From Methanosarcinales archaeon (lineage in GTDB: Archaea > Halobacteriota > Syntropharchaeia > Alkanophagales > Methanospirareceae): DNA of 18,344 bases. The notes under the pieces are model-generated. The model had not been told where the DNA came from, ran no database searches, and saw only the letters and a program-made list of their open reading frames with translations. Shown here piece after piece: positions 1 through 6,566 of the stretch. The position numbers and the translations under genes are program-made. The DNA lies in contig QMVO01000005.1 of NCBI GenBank assembly GCA_003661125.1, forward strand, positions 1 through 18,344. The letters are read 5' to 3'. The stretch's first letter is position 1. The number at the start of each line of letters is the position of its first letter.

Positions 1-68
1 TCCCTTCCCTGACCATCTACCATCGTATAGTTGCTATTCCTTTTATGCACATCAGATCCTATATACAT
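1..68 (-). mobile_element. IS110-type transposase, 5' end only (runs off the left edge)
   Basis: Reading the minus strand from an ATG at 68, the open frame continues to the window edge and gives 22 codons beginning MYIGSDVHKRN. The pattern M-Y-[IV]-G-x-D-V-H-K is the N-terminus of IS110/IS1111 DEDD transposases, and its Asp is the first catalytic acidic residue of the RuvC-like domain. A strong Shine-Dalgarno, AGGAGGTG, sits 4 nt ahead of the ATG. Only about 80 bp separate this start from thyX, so there is little room for a long upstream non-coding end. That would fit an IS1111-like layout, with the guide-RNA end on the other side, but this is inference. The call rests on a short N-terminus, and the rest of the element cannot be seen. 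Confidence 0.72.
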
Positions 69-72
69 ATCG

Positions 73-103
73 CACCTCCTTCTTTCCTTATTTACTGGAG
101 GTG
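73..103 (-). promoter_or_regulatory. Hairpin covering the Shine-Dalgarno of the IS110-type transposase
   Basis: CACCTCC (73-79) and GGAGGTG (97-103) on the plus strand form a perfect 7-bp inverted repeat with a 17-nt loop. In a minus-strand transcript entering from outside, the upstream arm would pair with the transposase Shine-Dalgarno at 80-73 and hide it. A transcript starting inside the loop would leave the site free. Sequestration of the ribosome site in read-through transcripts is known for other insertion sequences (IS10, IS50, IS200). Its operation here is inference. Confidence 0.5.
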
Positions 104-148
104 TTTTTCATGTAGTCATTTTTAATTCTCAGGGACAATAAGTATGCA

Positions 149-880
149 ATGGATGTGAAATTGCTTAGAGTAACAAAAGAGGGGATAGATTTAGTCGCAA
201 AGGGGGCGAAGCTGAGCGGTGTTCCTTTGGCGCAAAGTGCAAGGGAGATTGTCGAGCTAATTACGGATAATGATTACTCATCAGTGCTCGAGCATATCCA
301 TTTCACCTTAGATATCTCAGGGATAAGTGTTGCACTGAGCAGGGAATTGTTAGAGCACAGGATTGCCTCGCACACCGCGAGGAGCACGAGGTATAAGGAA
401 GAAAAGGGGTTTGATTACTATATTCCAAAAGAGTTAGAACAAAAAGGGAAAGAAGAAGAGGCGAGGATTTACATGGAAGCGATAAAAATTGCTAACGAAG
501 CATACACAAAGTTAAGAGAGCTTGGCGTTGCGAGAGAACAAGCGAGATATGTCCTTCCACTGGCTTTGCATACGCATTATGTACTAACAATTAATGTTCG
601 CAGTTTGATTAACTTCTTCATGCTCAGGCTCTGCGTACGCGCGTCACCGGAAATAAGAGAACTCGCAATGCGTATGTATAAGGTATGCCTGGAAGAATAC
701 CCAATTATATTCTCGAAAATATGGTGTCGTGGCTTCACGCTCGGCGTATGCCCAGAGAATGAGGTTAGACCTGAGGGATGCCCATTCAAAAAATTATTGC
801 CCGAGAAGCGTGAAGTGAAGGGAAAATTCGAGCGAGATGCAAAGAGAATAATAGAAAAGGAATTGAAGGGTTTTATTTAG
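149..880 (+). CDS. thyX: Flavin-dependent thymidylate synthase ThyX
   Basis: ThyX converts dUMP to dTMP using methylene-tetrahydrofolate (or a C1 equivalent), NADPH and FAD, as a cytoplasmic homotetramer. The 243-aa length is normal. Residues 69-82 read EHRIASHTARSTRY, the ThyX signature (RHRxxSxxxxSxRY) with Glu in place of the first Arg. The N-terminal SVLEHIHFTL (45-54) and the C-terminal NVRSLINFFMLR (149-160) followed by ASPEIR are also typical of the family, as is the Cys-rich end with CPENEVRPEGCPF. I chose the ATG at 149 because the ATG at 144 is in another frame and stops after four codons. There is no clear Shine-Dalgarno. An AT-rich stretch (TTTTTAAT, about 119-126) lies some 25 nt upstream, as expected for a leaderless archaeal mRNA. 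The next gene follows after 12 nt, so the two are probably co-transcribed. Confidence 0.93.
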   Translation: MDVKLLRVTKEGIDLVAKGAKLSGVPLAQSAREIVELITDNDYSSVLEHIHFTLDISGISVALSRELLEHRIASHTARSTRYKEEKGFDYYIPKELEQKGKEEEARIYMEAIKIANEAYTKLRELGVAREQARYVLPLALHTHYVLTINVRSLINFFMLRLCVRASPEIRELAMRMYKVCLEEYPIIFSKIWCRGFTLGVCPENEVRPEGCPFKKLLPEKREVKGKFERDAKRIIEKELKGFI

Positions 881-892
881 GGACGATAAAAA

Positions 893-2089
893 ATGTTTAA
901 CGAACCTGTAATAGAAATAAGCACGAGAGAAGTAACTGCAATAACTCCTGATACTTCGATAGCGAAAGCTATCGGTATCATGGAAAAAAACAACTTCCAT
1001 AACCTGGTTGTACTTGACAGTGGCAAGATATATCTTGTTAATAAACAAGACTTGTTGGTGGCATCGAATCCAGAATCAAACGTGGACGGAGTCATGTTTA
1101 GACCCCACTGTGTACATAAAGACACACCAACTATCAATGCGATATGTGAGCTGATAGATAGCGGACAGAGAGCTGCTCCAGTGGTTGACGATGATGACAA
1201 GCTTGTAGGAATCGTCACGGACTATGATGTGATGAGAAAGGGGGCAGAGTCACTCATCTTAAAAAATGCCGACGTTACAGAGGTAATGACCAGAAACCCC
1301 GTTTGTGTAAAAGAAACTGACAGTATTGGAAAAGCGAGGAGCATCATGAGGAAAAATAGCATAGGACGAGTTCTTGTTGTCGATGCAAACGATAAATTAA
1401 AAGGCATAGTTACCAGAGGAGATATTTTGAAAAAGATTTACAAGCCAAAAAGAAGGATGACCGTGGGGGAAGTAAAGGGGGAGAACATTCCAAGAATGGG
1501 ACAACCGGTCTCGCTTATCGCGAGTTCCCCTGTGAGAACCGCTAACGTGGATGCCAACCTCGCAAAAGTAGCAAATTTGATGCAGAAATACGATATACGA
1601 AGTGTGCCTATTCTAAGGGAAGGGGTGCCAAGGGGTATTGTAACAATACAGGATATGATGAGGTATCTGAGGGGGCTTAAAGAGGAAGTAAAGGTGGAAG
1701 TAGAGATGCAAGGAACTCCAGATGAGAAATATAAGGAACTTGCAGAGAGGGTTATAGAAACTGAAGTGAGAAAGATTGTCAAAATCGCTAAGCGCGTGCA
1801 TTGGATTAAGGTAGTAATAAAAAAGGAGCGGGATAGAGGGGGAACTTCTTATTATAAAATCGGTGCGCATGTAAAGACACCTGATAAATTGTATGTTGCT
1901 CAGAGTGAGCCGGGAGGTACCCACTCCCAAACAATGATAGCAAAGAGAGGAATGGTGGGAAATAGGGAAGTAGAAGTAAGGGCAGGAAAGAGAAGATGGG
2001 ATTTTATTGATGTACTGAAGGATGCTTTGCTATCGGTTGAGGAACAGATTGAGGAAGACAAGGAAAAAAGGCTGAAAAATGGACGGTAA
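893..2089 (+). CDS. Four-CBS-domain protein with C-terminal HPF/RaiA-like domain
   Basis: A 398-aa cytoplasmic protein with four CBS motifs, at about residues 5-60, 65-120, 128-185 and 205-265. The typical end of each repeat is visible (KLVGIVTDYDVM, KLKGIVTRGDIL, PRGIVTIQDMM). CBS pairs bind adenine nucleotides and act as energy sensors. The tail from about 280 is different: a helix (YKELAERVIETEVRKIVK), then predicted strands, then RRWDFIDVLKDALLSVEEQIEED. This layout recalls the beta-alpha-beta-beta-beta-alpha fold of ribosome hibernation factors (HPF/RaiA/S30AE), including the W-D-x-x-x-A-L-x-x-A-L pattern in the last helix. That assignment is made by eye and is inference. If right, the protein would couple nucleotide status to ribosome activity. 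Start ATG 893 is 12 nt after thyX. It converges on the PfkB kinase with 11 nt between the stops. Confidence 0.85.
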   Translation: MFNEPVIEISTREVTAITPDTSIAKAIGIMEKNNFHNLVVLDSGKIYLVNKQDLLVASNPESNVDGVMFRPHCVHKDTPTINAICELIDSGQRAAPVVDDDDKLVGIVTDYDVMRKGAESLILKNADVTEVMTRNPVCVKETDSIGKARSIMRKNSIGRVLVVDANDKLKGIVTRGDILKKIYKPKRRMTVGEVKGENIPRMGQPVSLIASSPVRTANVDANLAKVANLMQKYDIRSVPILREGVPRGIVTIQDMMRYLRGLKEEVKVEVEMQGTPDEKYKELAERVIETEVRKIVKIAKRVHWIKVVIKKERDRGGTSYYKIGAHVKTPDKLYVAQSEPGGTHSQTMIAKRGMVGNREVEVRAGKRRWDFIDVLKDALLSVEEQIEEDKEKRLKNGR

Positions 2090-2100
2090 TTTTTAATTAA

Positions 2101-2991
2101 TTAACAAGGGAGTTTGTAAGGCAGCCCTTTTCTACAACCATACTCACGTATGCAGAACGAGGCAACCAAGTTACCCGTTTTCCCGCTTTCGTAGAGCCCT
2201 TTTTCATGGAGCAATCCAAATAAAAAACCTGCTGCAAAAGCATCACCTGCGCCTGTTGTATCCACCACAGCCGTTGGATAAGCTTCTATTAAATACGATT
2301 CTCCGGTGGCATCCGCGACATAACAGCCTCTTTCGCCTAACGTCACAGAAACAATCTTAGCACCGATATTTAAGAGCCTTTCAGTACCTTTTTCATAGTC
2401 CTCTCCTTTTAGCAATGATTTTAATTCACGGATACTGAGAAAAATCACTTCGCTTCGCTCTATTAACCCTACCAAATCCTCAAGCTTGTAATGGAAGCAG
2501 AGCATACCGAGACTAAAACTGAGTTTTGATTTTACTCTCCTCGCCAATTCGAGTTGCATGTCCAGCTGCTCTTTGCTCACAAAAGAACTCATGTGTAGAA
2601 ACTTCGCATGGTCTATAAATTCCATATCTATATTCTCCATGCACAACCGATCATTCACACCTGGAAGGATATAAAGTGCCCTTTCCCCCTTGGCATCCAC
2701 GAATGCTATTGCAGCGCCGGTGCTACCCGCTTCTTTCCTTAGCCTCGCCTCCACCCCTTCTTTTCTGAATTCTTCCAGAATTAATTCGCCTTCTTTGTCA
2801 TTACCCACAATCCCTACAAAACCAACATCAATACCTAATCTGGCTAATGCAACGATTGTATTGGCTGCTGAACCCCCTGGTACCTTCTCAACCGCTAAAA
2901 TCCCTACTTCTTCTCCTTCTTTCGCTATTCGCTCCACAGCATACAAAGCATCGTAATTCAAGGCTCCTAAGCCAATTACATCCTTTCTCAT
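2101..2991 (-). CDS. PfkB-family sugar/nucleoside kinase (ribokinase-like)
   Basis: A 296-aa cytoplasmic kinase of the PfkB/ribokinase family, which transfers the ATP gamma-phosphate to a sugar or nucleoside hydroxyl. Signature 1 is visible at GGSAANTIVALARLG (39-53), and signature 2 at DTTGAGDAFAAGF (244-256), with the catalytic base Asp250 and the anion hole GAGD. GVNDRL (111-116) and SVTLGERGCY (215-224) are further family landmarks. Archaeal members act as nucleoside, ADP-ribose, ribose or fructose kinases, and sequence alone does not settle the substrate. It is downstream of hemA with a 44-nt gap, so it may be the last gene of that operon, but no metabolic link to haem is evident. No Shine-Dalgarno precedes the ATG. 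The protein ends in a Cys. Confidence 0.88.
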   Translation of the reverse strand: MRKDVIGLGALNYDALYAVERIAKEGEEVGILAVEKVPGGSAANTIVALARLGIDVGFVGIVGNDKEGELILEEFRKEGVEARLRKEAGSTGAAIAFVDAKGERALYILPGVNDRLCMENIDMEFIDHAKFLHMSSFVSKEQLDMQLELARRVKSKLSFSLGMLCFHYKLEDLVGLIERSEVIFLSIRELKSLLKGEDYEKGTERLLNIGAKIVSVTLGERGCYVADATGESYLIEAYPTAVVDTTGAGDAFAAGFLFGLLHEKGLYESGKTGNLVASFCIREYGCRKGLPYKLPC

Positions 2992-3035
2992 TTGGGGGAA
3001 GTGAAAGAGCTTGAGTTTCGCAGCACTCCTTTTAG

Positions 3036-4304
3036 TTAGTCTGAGGTTGATTTCCCCAGCTCCTTCTCAAACTCGTCCATTAGAAAATCAATAAAATCAC
3101 AATTATTGCTATCTTTTTCACCTGAGACCCTGCCACGCAATTCAACATATCTCCTGAGTATCCTGGTTGGTAAATGAAGCGTTTTGGATAAAACAGCATG
3201 CGAAAAATCTTCTAATACCTCCTTCGGGTCTCTTCCTTTTTCCATATAGCTAATCGCCCGCCTTTTCTCTTCCTCTCTTATCCGCGACCCATGTTTATAA
3301 ATCATTGCGATTAGCCTTTCAACCTCTTTACGGCTTAAAATATCTTTAAAGAGTTCTATCTCTTCCTCTATTATCATTTCAACTTTATCAACTTCAGAAA
3401 GCCTCTTCCTCAAATTCTCCTCGCTTATCTCGTATAGACTGTCCAAATTATACAACTCCACCCCGTCTATCTCCCCCACTCTCTCCTCTACATCCTTCGG
3501 ATTCGCAATGTCTATGATGAGTAGATCGCTATCATTCTTGCGATGCGCCATTACGCGCTTCATCAAATCATAATCCAGGATATAATGTGGCGCAGACGTA
3601 GTGCATATAGCGACATCACAGACAGAGAGATACCGCTCACTCTCATCCAGCTTTGCCGCCTTGCCACCAACTTCTGCTGCAAGCCTCTTCGCTCTTTCGT
3701 ACGTGCGATTCGCAATAAACATGGCTTTCAATTTTTTCTCAGAAATGGCTCTTGCTACCAGCGTTCCCATTTCTCCGGCACCAATCACAAGAATGCTTTT
3801 TTCTTCCAGACTCCAGGTTACGTATTCTGCAAGCTCAACTGCCGCAGACCCGATAGAAACAGACCCTTCGTTTATTCTCGTTTCATTTCTTGCTCTTTTC
3901 GCTACTTTTATCGCTCTGTCGAAAGCCATGTCCAGAAGACCGTCTATTGTCCCTTCCTTCTTGCTTTCCAGATAGCACTTCTTTATCTGCCCCAGAATCT
4001 GGTCTTCACCTACTATCATCGCTTCGAGCCCACAAGCGACCCGCATAAGGTGCTCTAAGGCATCCTTACCCACGAAAATCCCACTTTTTTCCAATTTCAA
4101 TCTATTAACGACTTCTTCTAAAACCTCTCTTGGTTTCTCTGAGCTGATATATACCTCCACGCGGTTACACGTTTTTATAACCACATAACCGTCTACACGC
4201 GGGTCCGCCGCAAATATTTCTGGATTCAACCGTGCTGCAATCTCTTCAAGCTCCTCTACACTACACTTTTTATGCGAAAACCATAAAGAGCCGATTTTAT
4301 GCAT
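3036..4304 (-). CDS. hemA: Glutamyl-tRNA reductase HemA
   Basis: Catalyses the first step of C5 tetrapyrrole synthesis: NADPH-dependent reduction of Glu-tRNA(Glu) to glutamate-1-semialdehyde. Numbered from the ATG at 4304 (422 aa), the catalytic Cys is Cys46 in KTCNRVEVYIS. It is followed by GEDQILGQIKK, the Rossmann motif VIGAGEMG, and a C-terminal helical dimerisation domain rich in R and E. Length is normal. An in-frame GTG at 4313 would add three residues. I prefer the ATG because a GTGA-like Shine-Dalgarno stretch lies 6-10 nt ahead of it and because the family normally starts just before the conserved [LF]-x-[FH]-S-H-K segment. The start overlaps the end of the upstream Met8-like gene by 8 bp, which implies translational coupling and a shared role in sirohaem/haem/F430-type tetrapyrrole synthesis. 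Confidence 0.95.
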   Translation of the reverse strand: MHKIGSLWFSHKKCSVEELEEIAARLNPEIFAADPRVDGYVVIKTCNRVEVYISSEKPREVLEEVVNRLKLEKSGIFVGKDALEHLMRVACGLEAMIVGEDQILGQIKKCYLESKKEGTIDGLLDMAFDRAIKVAKRARNETRINEGSVSIGSAAVELAEYVTWSLEEKSILVIGAGEMGTLVARAISEKKLKAMFIANRTYERAKRLAAEVGGKAAKLDESERYLSVCDVAICTTSAPHYILDYDLMKRVMAHRKNDSDLLIIDIANPKDVEERVGEIDGVELYNLDSLYEISEENLRKRLSEVDKVEMIIEEEIELFKDILSRKEVERLIAMIYKHGSRIREEEKRRAISYMEKGRDPKEVLEDFSHAVLSKTLHLPTRILRRYVELRGRVSGEKDSNNCDFIDFLMDEFEKELGKSTSD

Positions 4305-4947
4305 ATTTATCACTCACAATTTTGAAAATAAGTTTTTCTGCAACTTCAACCGGTTCATCAAGAGCAGCCCAGCATTCTGGGTCCTCCAAAACCAGGTTCA
4401 AAATCTCTCTCCTCCTCCCCTCTTCCTTTATCTTCCCTTTTAAATAGCCCCTCAGGTTGGACTGAATTAGCAGCATCTTTTCCTCTTTATCTCCTATAAG
4501 CGACAAAATCTTCGTCTTCATATATCTTGCCATTGCAGGTCCTTTCCCACTGGTAGAGACAGAAATCAGGAATCCTCCTTTATTTACAACTGAGGACATA
4601 AACACATCTCCTGCATGCTTATAATTAACAAGGGCATCGTACTTAGCCGTCTCTTTTAAAATACGCCCGTTTAGAGTTTCGTCATCGGTGCAAACGAGGA
4701 CTAAAAAAGCTCCTTTTATTAACTCTCCCAGATTCCTATCCCACAGGTCACATTGGAAACACCGAATTTCTCCCTTTTCATTCATTTCTTCTATGAAAGG
4801 TGTGAAATCAAGGCTGTAAACTTCCACGTTCAATGCTCCACCTCCGCCGTTCGTCTCAAAAATCTGTTGTAATTTTCTTTCCGCAATAGTACCGCCGCCA
4901 AACACAACTATTCTCTTACCCGAGATGTCAACATAGAGAGGAAGCAT
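4297..4947 (-). CDS. Met8/CysG-N-like precorrin-2 dehydrogenase (sirohaem pathway)
   Basis: A 216-aa protein of the family that oxidises precorrin-2 to sirohydrochlorin with NAD+, feeding sirohaem and, in archaea, alternative haem and F430 synthesis. The N-terminal MLPLYVDISGKRIVVFGGG with following TIAERK is the classic NAD-binding start. VLVCTDDETLN matches the ATDDxxLN motif, and GGFLISVSTSGKGPAMARYMK matches the I-S-T-x-G-x-[SG]-P-A-x-[AS]-R segment. The stretch between them is unusual: the family normally has N-[VH]-[VA]-D-D after the ATDD strand, and this protein reads LVNYKHAGDVF, apparently about three residues shorter and without the Asp. It is first in an operon with hemA, overlapping it. 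A TATA-like AGTTTAAAAATC (minus strand, 4993-4982) lies about 35-45 nt upstream in an A-rich leader. Confidence 0.85.
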   Translation of the reverse strand: MLPLYVDISGKRIVVFGGGTIAERKLQQIFETNGGGGALNVEVYSLDFTPFIEEMNEKGEIRCFQCDLWDRNLGELIKGAFLVLVCTDDETLNGRILKETAKYDALVNYKHAGDVFMSSVVNKGGFLISVSTSGKGPAMARYMKTKILSLIGDKEEKMLLIQSNLRGYLKGKIKEEGRRREILNLVLEDPECWAALDEPVEVAEKLIFKIVSDKYA

Positions 4948-5031
4948 AGCTTTTTTCTTTTACGAAAATATTTTTTCTTTTGATTTTTAAACTTTTCGTT
5001 TTTTTTCTCATGATTTGATTTTTTACTTTAC
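4948..5031 (-). promoter_or_regulatory. A-rich leader/promoter region of the met8-hemA operon
   Basis: These 84 non-coding bases are strongly T-rich on the plus strand, hence A-rich on the minus strand from which the tetrapyrrole operon is read. A candidate TATA element AGTTTAAAAATC occupies 4993-4982 (minus strand), placing transcription start near 4960. GTAA repeats lie at the kae1-proximal edge (about 5026-5041). No stem-loop terminator is visible for kae1, which ends at 5032 on the same strand, so read-through from kae1 is possible. Confidence 0.4.
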
Positions 5032-6030
5032 TTACTTACTTTTATCTCGCCATGTGACTTCGACCTCATCAGGTCTGTAATTTGGTTTAACCACAGATTT
5101 CTCTATCGGTGTTGTCTCCCCGCTATTAAACATTAGCAATCCAAGATAAGCAATCATTGTTCCGTTATCTTTCAAATATTTATTCTCGGGGACGAAAAAT
5201 TTTGCTCCTCTGTCGTGGCACATTGTTTGTAGCATCTGCTGTAATCTCCGATTTGCTCCTACGCCCCCTGCTAACAGCATCTCATCCTTCCAGAGATGTG
5301 CCATTGCACGCTCTGCTACTTCTGTGAGCATAGCGAACGCAGTTTCCTGCAGGGAATAGCAAACGTCCTCTGTTTTATGGTGGTTTATAGCATCCTTAGC
5401 TGAAGTGGTCAACCCGGAAAAAGATAAATCCATTCCTTTTACTACATACGGCATATAAACGTATTCGGTGCCTTTAGAAGCCAGTTCTTCTATCTTCGGA
5501 CCTCCTGGATGACTTAGTCCTAAGTAACGAGCAAACTTGTCCAAAGCATTTCCTATTCCTATATCCAGAGTTTCTCCCAGGATGCGATACCTTCCGGAAC
5601 GGTATGCCAATACTTGCGAGTTTGCTCCACTTACGTATAACACCACCGGGTCTTTCGTGCCGCATTGCCACCTTCCAATTTCTATATGAGCGATGCAATG
5701 ATTAACGCCGATTAAAGGAGTTTTCAAAGAAATGGAGAGGGCTCTCGCTGCCGTAGCCACTGTTCTGATACATGGACCCATGCCCGGACCCTGTGAGAAT
5801 GCGACTGCATCTATGTCATTTAATGAAAAACCCTCTTTTTTTGCGCCTCTTAAAGCTTGCGTAACTACATTTTTTAGCTCGGATGCGTGATGCTGCGCTG
5901 CTTCTCTTGGATGAATACCACCATATAAAGGTTTATATGTTGATTCTGCTTCGTGTATCACACGCTCTTCGCTGACCAGCGCAGCGCTGAGGTTCCATGC
6001 AGTTCCTTCGAGTCCCAAGATGAGCGTCAT
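5032..6030 (-). CDS. kae1: tRNA N6-threonylcarbamoyladenosine synthase Kae1 (TsaD family), not fused to Bud32
   Basis: Catalytic subunit of the archaeal KEOPS complex; it transfers threonylcarbamoyl from TC-AMP to A37 of ANN-decoding tRNAs. From the ATG at 6030 the protein is 332 aa and starts MTLILGLEGTAWNLSAALV, the standard Kae1 opening. GGIHPREAAQHH (38-48) and NHCIAHIEIGR (110-120, His111/His115) supply the metal-binding histidines of the ASKHA fold. SFSGLTTSAKDA and LLAGGVGANRRL are further signatures. The frame is open upstream as far as 6297, but that extension would run antisense through the PIN gene and has no Kae1 character, so I rejected it. Many euryarchaea carry Kae1 fused to the kinase Bud32; this one ends at RDKSK with no kinase domain. 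TTTACATAAAG about 20-30 nt upstream would make it leaderless. Confidence 0.95.
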   Translation of the reverse strand: MTLILGLEGTAWNLSAALVSEERVIHEAESTYKPLYGGIHPREAAQHHASELKNVVTQALRGAKKEGFSLNDIDAVAFSQGPGMGPCIRTVATAARALSISLKTPLIGVNHCIAHIEIGRWQCGTKDPVVLYVSGANSQVLAYRSGRYRILGETLDIGIGNALDKFARYLGLSHPGGPKIEELASKGTEYVYMPYVVKGMDLSFSGLTTSAKDAINHHKTEDVCYSLQETAFAMLTEVAERAMAHLWKDEMLLAGGVGANRRLQQMLQTMCHDRGAKFFVPENKYLKDNGTMIAYLGLLMFNSGETTPIEKSVVKPNYRPDEVEVTWRDKSK

Positions 6031-6062
6031 TTGAAATTGAAGATTATCTTTATGTAAATAAA

Positions 6063-6076
6063 GGTAAATATTTACC
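6063..6076. promoter_or_regulatory. Perfect 14-bp palindrome between divergent kae1 and PIN gene
   Basis: GGTAAATATTTACC is its own reverse complement. It sits 32 nt upstream of the kae1 ATG and 51 nt upstream of the PIN-gene GTG. The position fits an operator able to act on both genes, or a symmetric AT-rich promoter core. No regulator that would bind it is identified, so the function is inference. Confidence 0.4.
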
Positions 6077-6127
6077 GCTGAGAGTGAGGATGATGTCAGT
6101 ATAGCCAATTGATCGTAAAAAGAAAAA

Positions 6128-6559
6128 GTGTTACGAAAAGAAGTGATAGTGGATACAAATGCACTCCTTATACCAGGAGAATTTGGCGTGGATATATTTG
6201 AAGAGCTTGAGAGACTTGGATATGAACGTATAATCGTGCCAAAAGCGGTCTTGAAGGAGTTAGATAGGCTCAGACAAAAAACGGATTTGAAAGGCAAAGA
6301 GAAAATAGCAGCAAAGATTGGTTATTCTTTAACGCTGAAGTATTTGCGGCGCCGTGGAACCCCGCCCGGTAGGTGCAAGGTGGAGATAAACGAAGATGAA
6401 GGAGAGGGAAGAGATGCTGACGAGATAATTGCAGAATTAGCGTTGGAGAAAAAAGCAGCAGTCCTAACAGCCGATGAGCTCTTGATGAGGAAATTATCGA
6501 AAGATGGAATAGCAATAGTGTATTTGAGAGGAAGGAATAGATTGGAGGAATATATGTGA
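6128..6559 (+). CDS. PIN-domain nuclease, Fcf1/Utp24-like (rRNA processing type)
   Basis: A 143-aa single PIN domain. The acidic metal-binding residues are visible: Asp9 (VDTNALL), Glu44 (LKELDRL), Asp96/Asp98 (GRDADEII) and Asp116 (LTADELLM). The long segment after the first acidic pair, the R/K-rich centre and the end YLRGRNRLEEYM resemble the archaeal group related to eukaryotic Fcf1/Utp24 (pre-rRNA nuclease) more than short VapC toxins. No antitoxin gene accompanies it, which supports a housekeeping role. The frame starts with GTG at 6128, and an in-frame GTG at 6143 (just before the V-D-T-N strand) is less likely because it would cut into the first beta strand. No Shine-Dalgarno is visible. 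It is divergent from kae1 and converges on mpgP with 7 nt between the stops. Confidence 0.8.
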   Translation: MLRKEVIVDTNALLIPGEFGVDIFEELERLGYERIIVPKAVLKELDRLRQKTDLKGKEKIAAKIGYSLTLKYLRRRGTPPGRCKVEINEDEGEGRDADEIIAELALEKKAAVLTADELLMRKLSKDGIAIVYLRGRNRLEEYM

Positions 6560-6566
6560 CACCATG

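Noticed and set aside
2090..2104. TTAATTAATTAA between the CBS gene and the PfkB gene as a bidirectional terminator
   Set aside because: It is a short AT palindrome without GC-rich stem; it mainly reflects two converging stop codons.
3543..4058. Long plus-strand frame opposite hemA
   Set aside because: It is low in recognisable motifs, wholly antisense to a confident hemA and explained by codon-usage shadowing.
5026..5041. Tandem GTAA repeats near the end of kae1 as a functional repeat
   Set aside because: Only about three or four units at the gene edge, partly coding for the C-terminal codons; too short to call.
6031..6297. N-terminal extension of Kae1 to an upstream start at 6297
   Set aside because: The extra 89 residues are antisense to the PIN gene, show no Kae1 features, and precede the canonical MTLILGLEGTAWN start; a promoter lies between them and the ATG at 6030.
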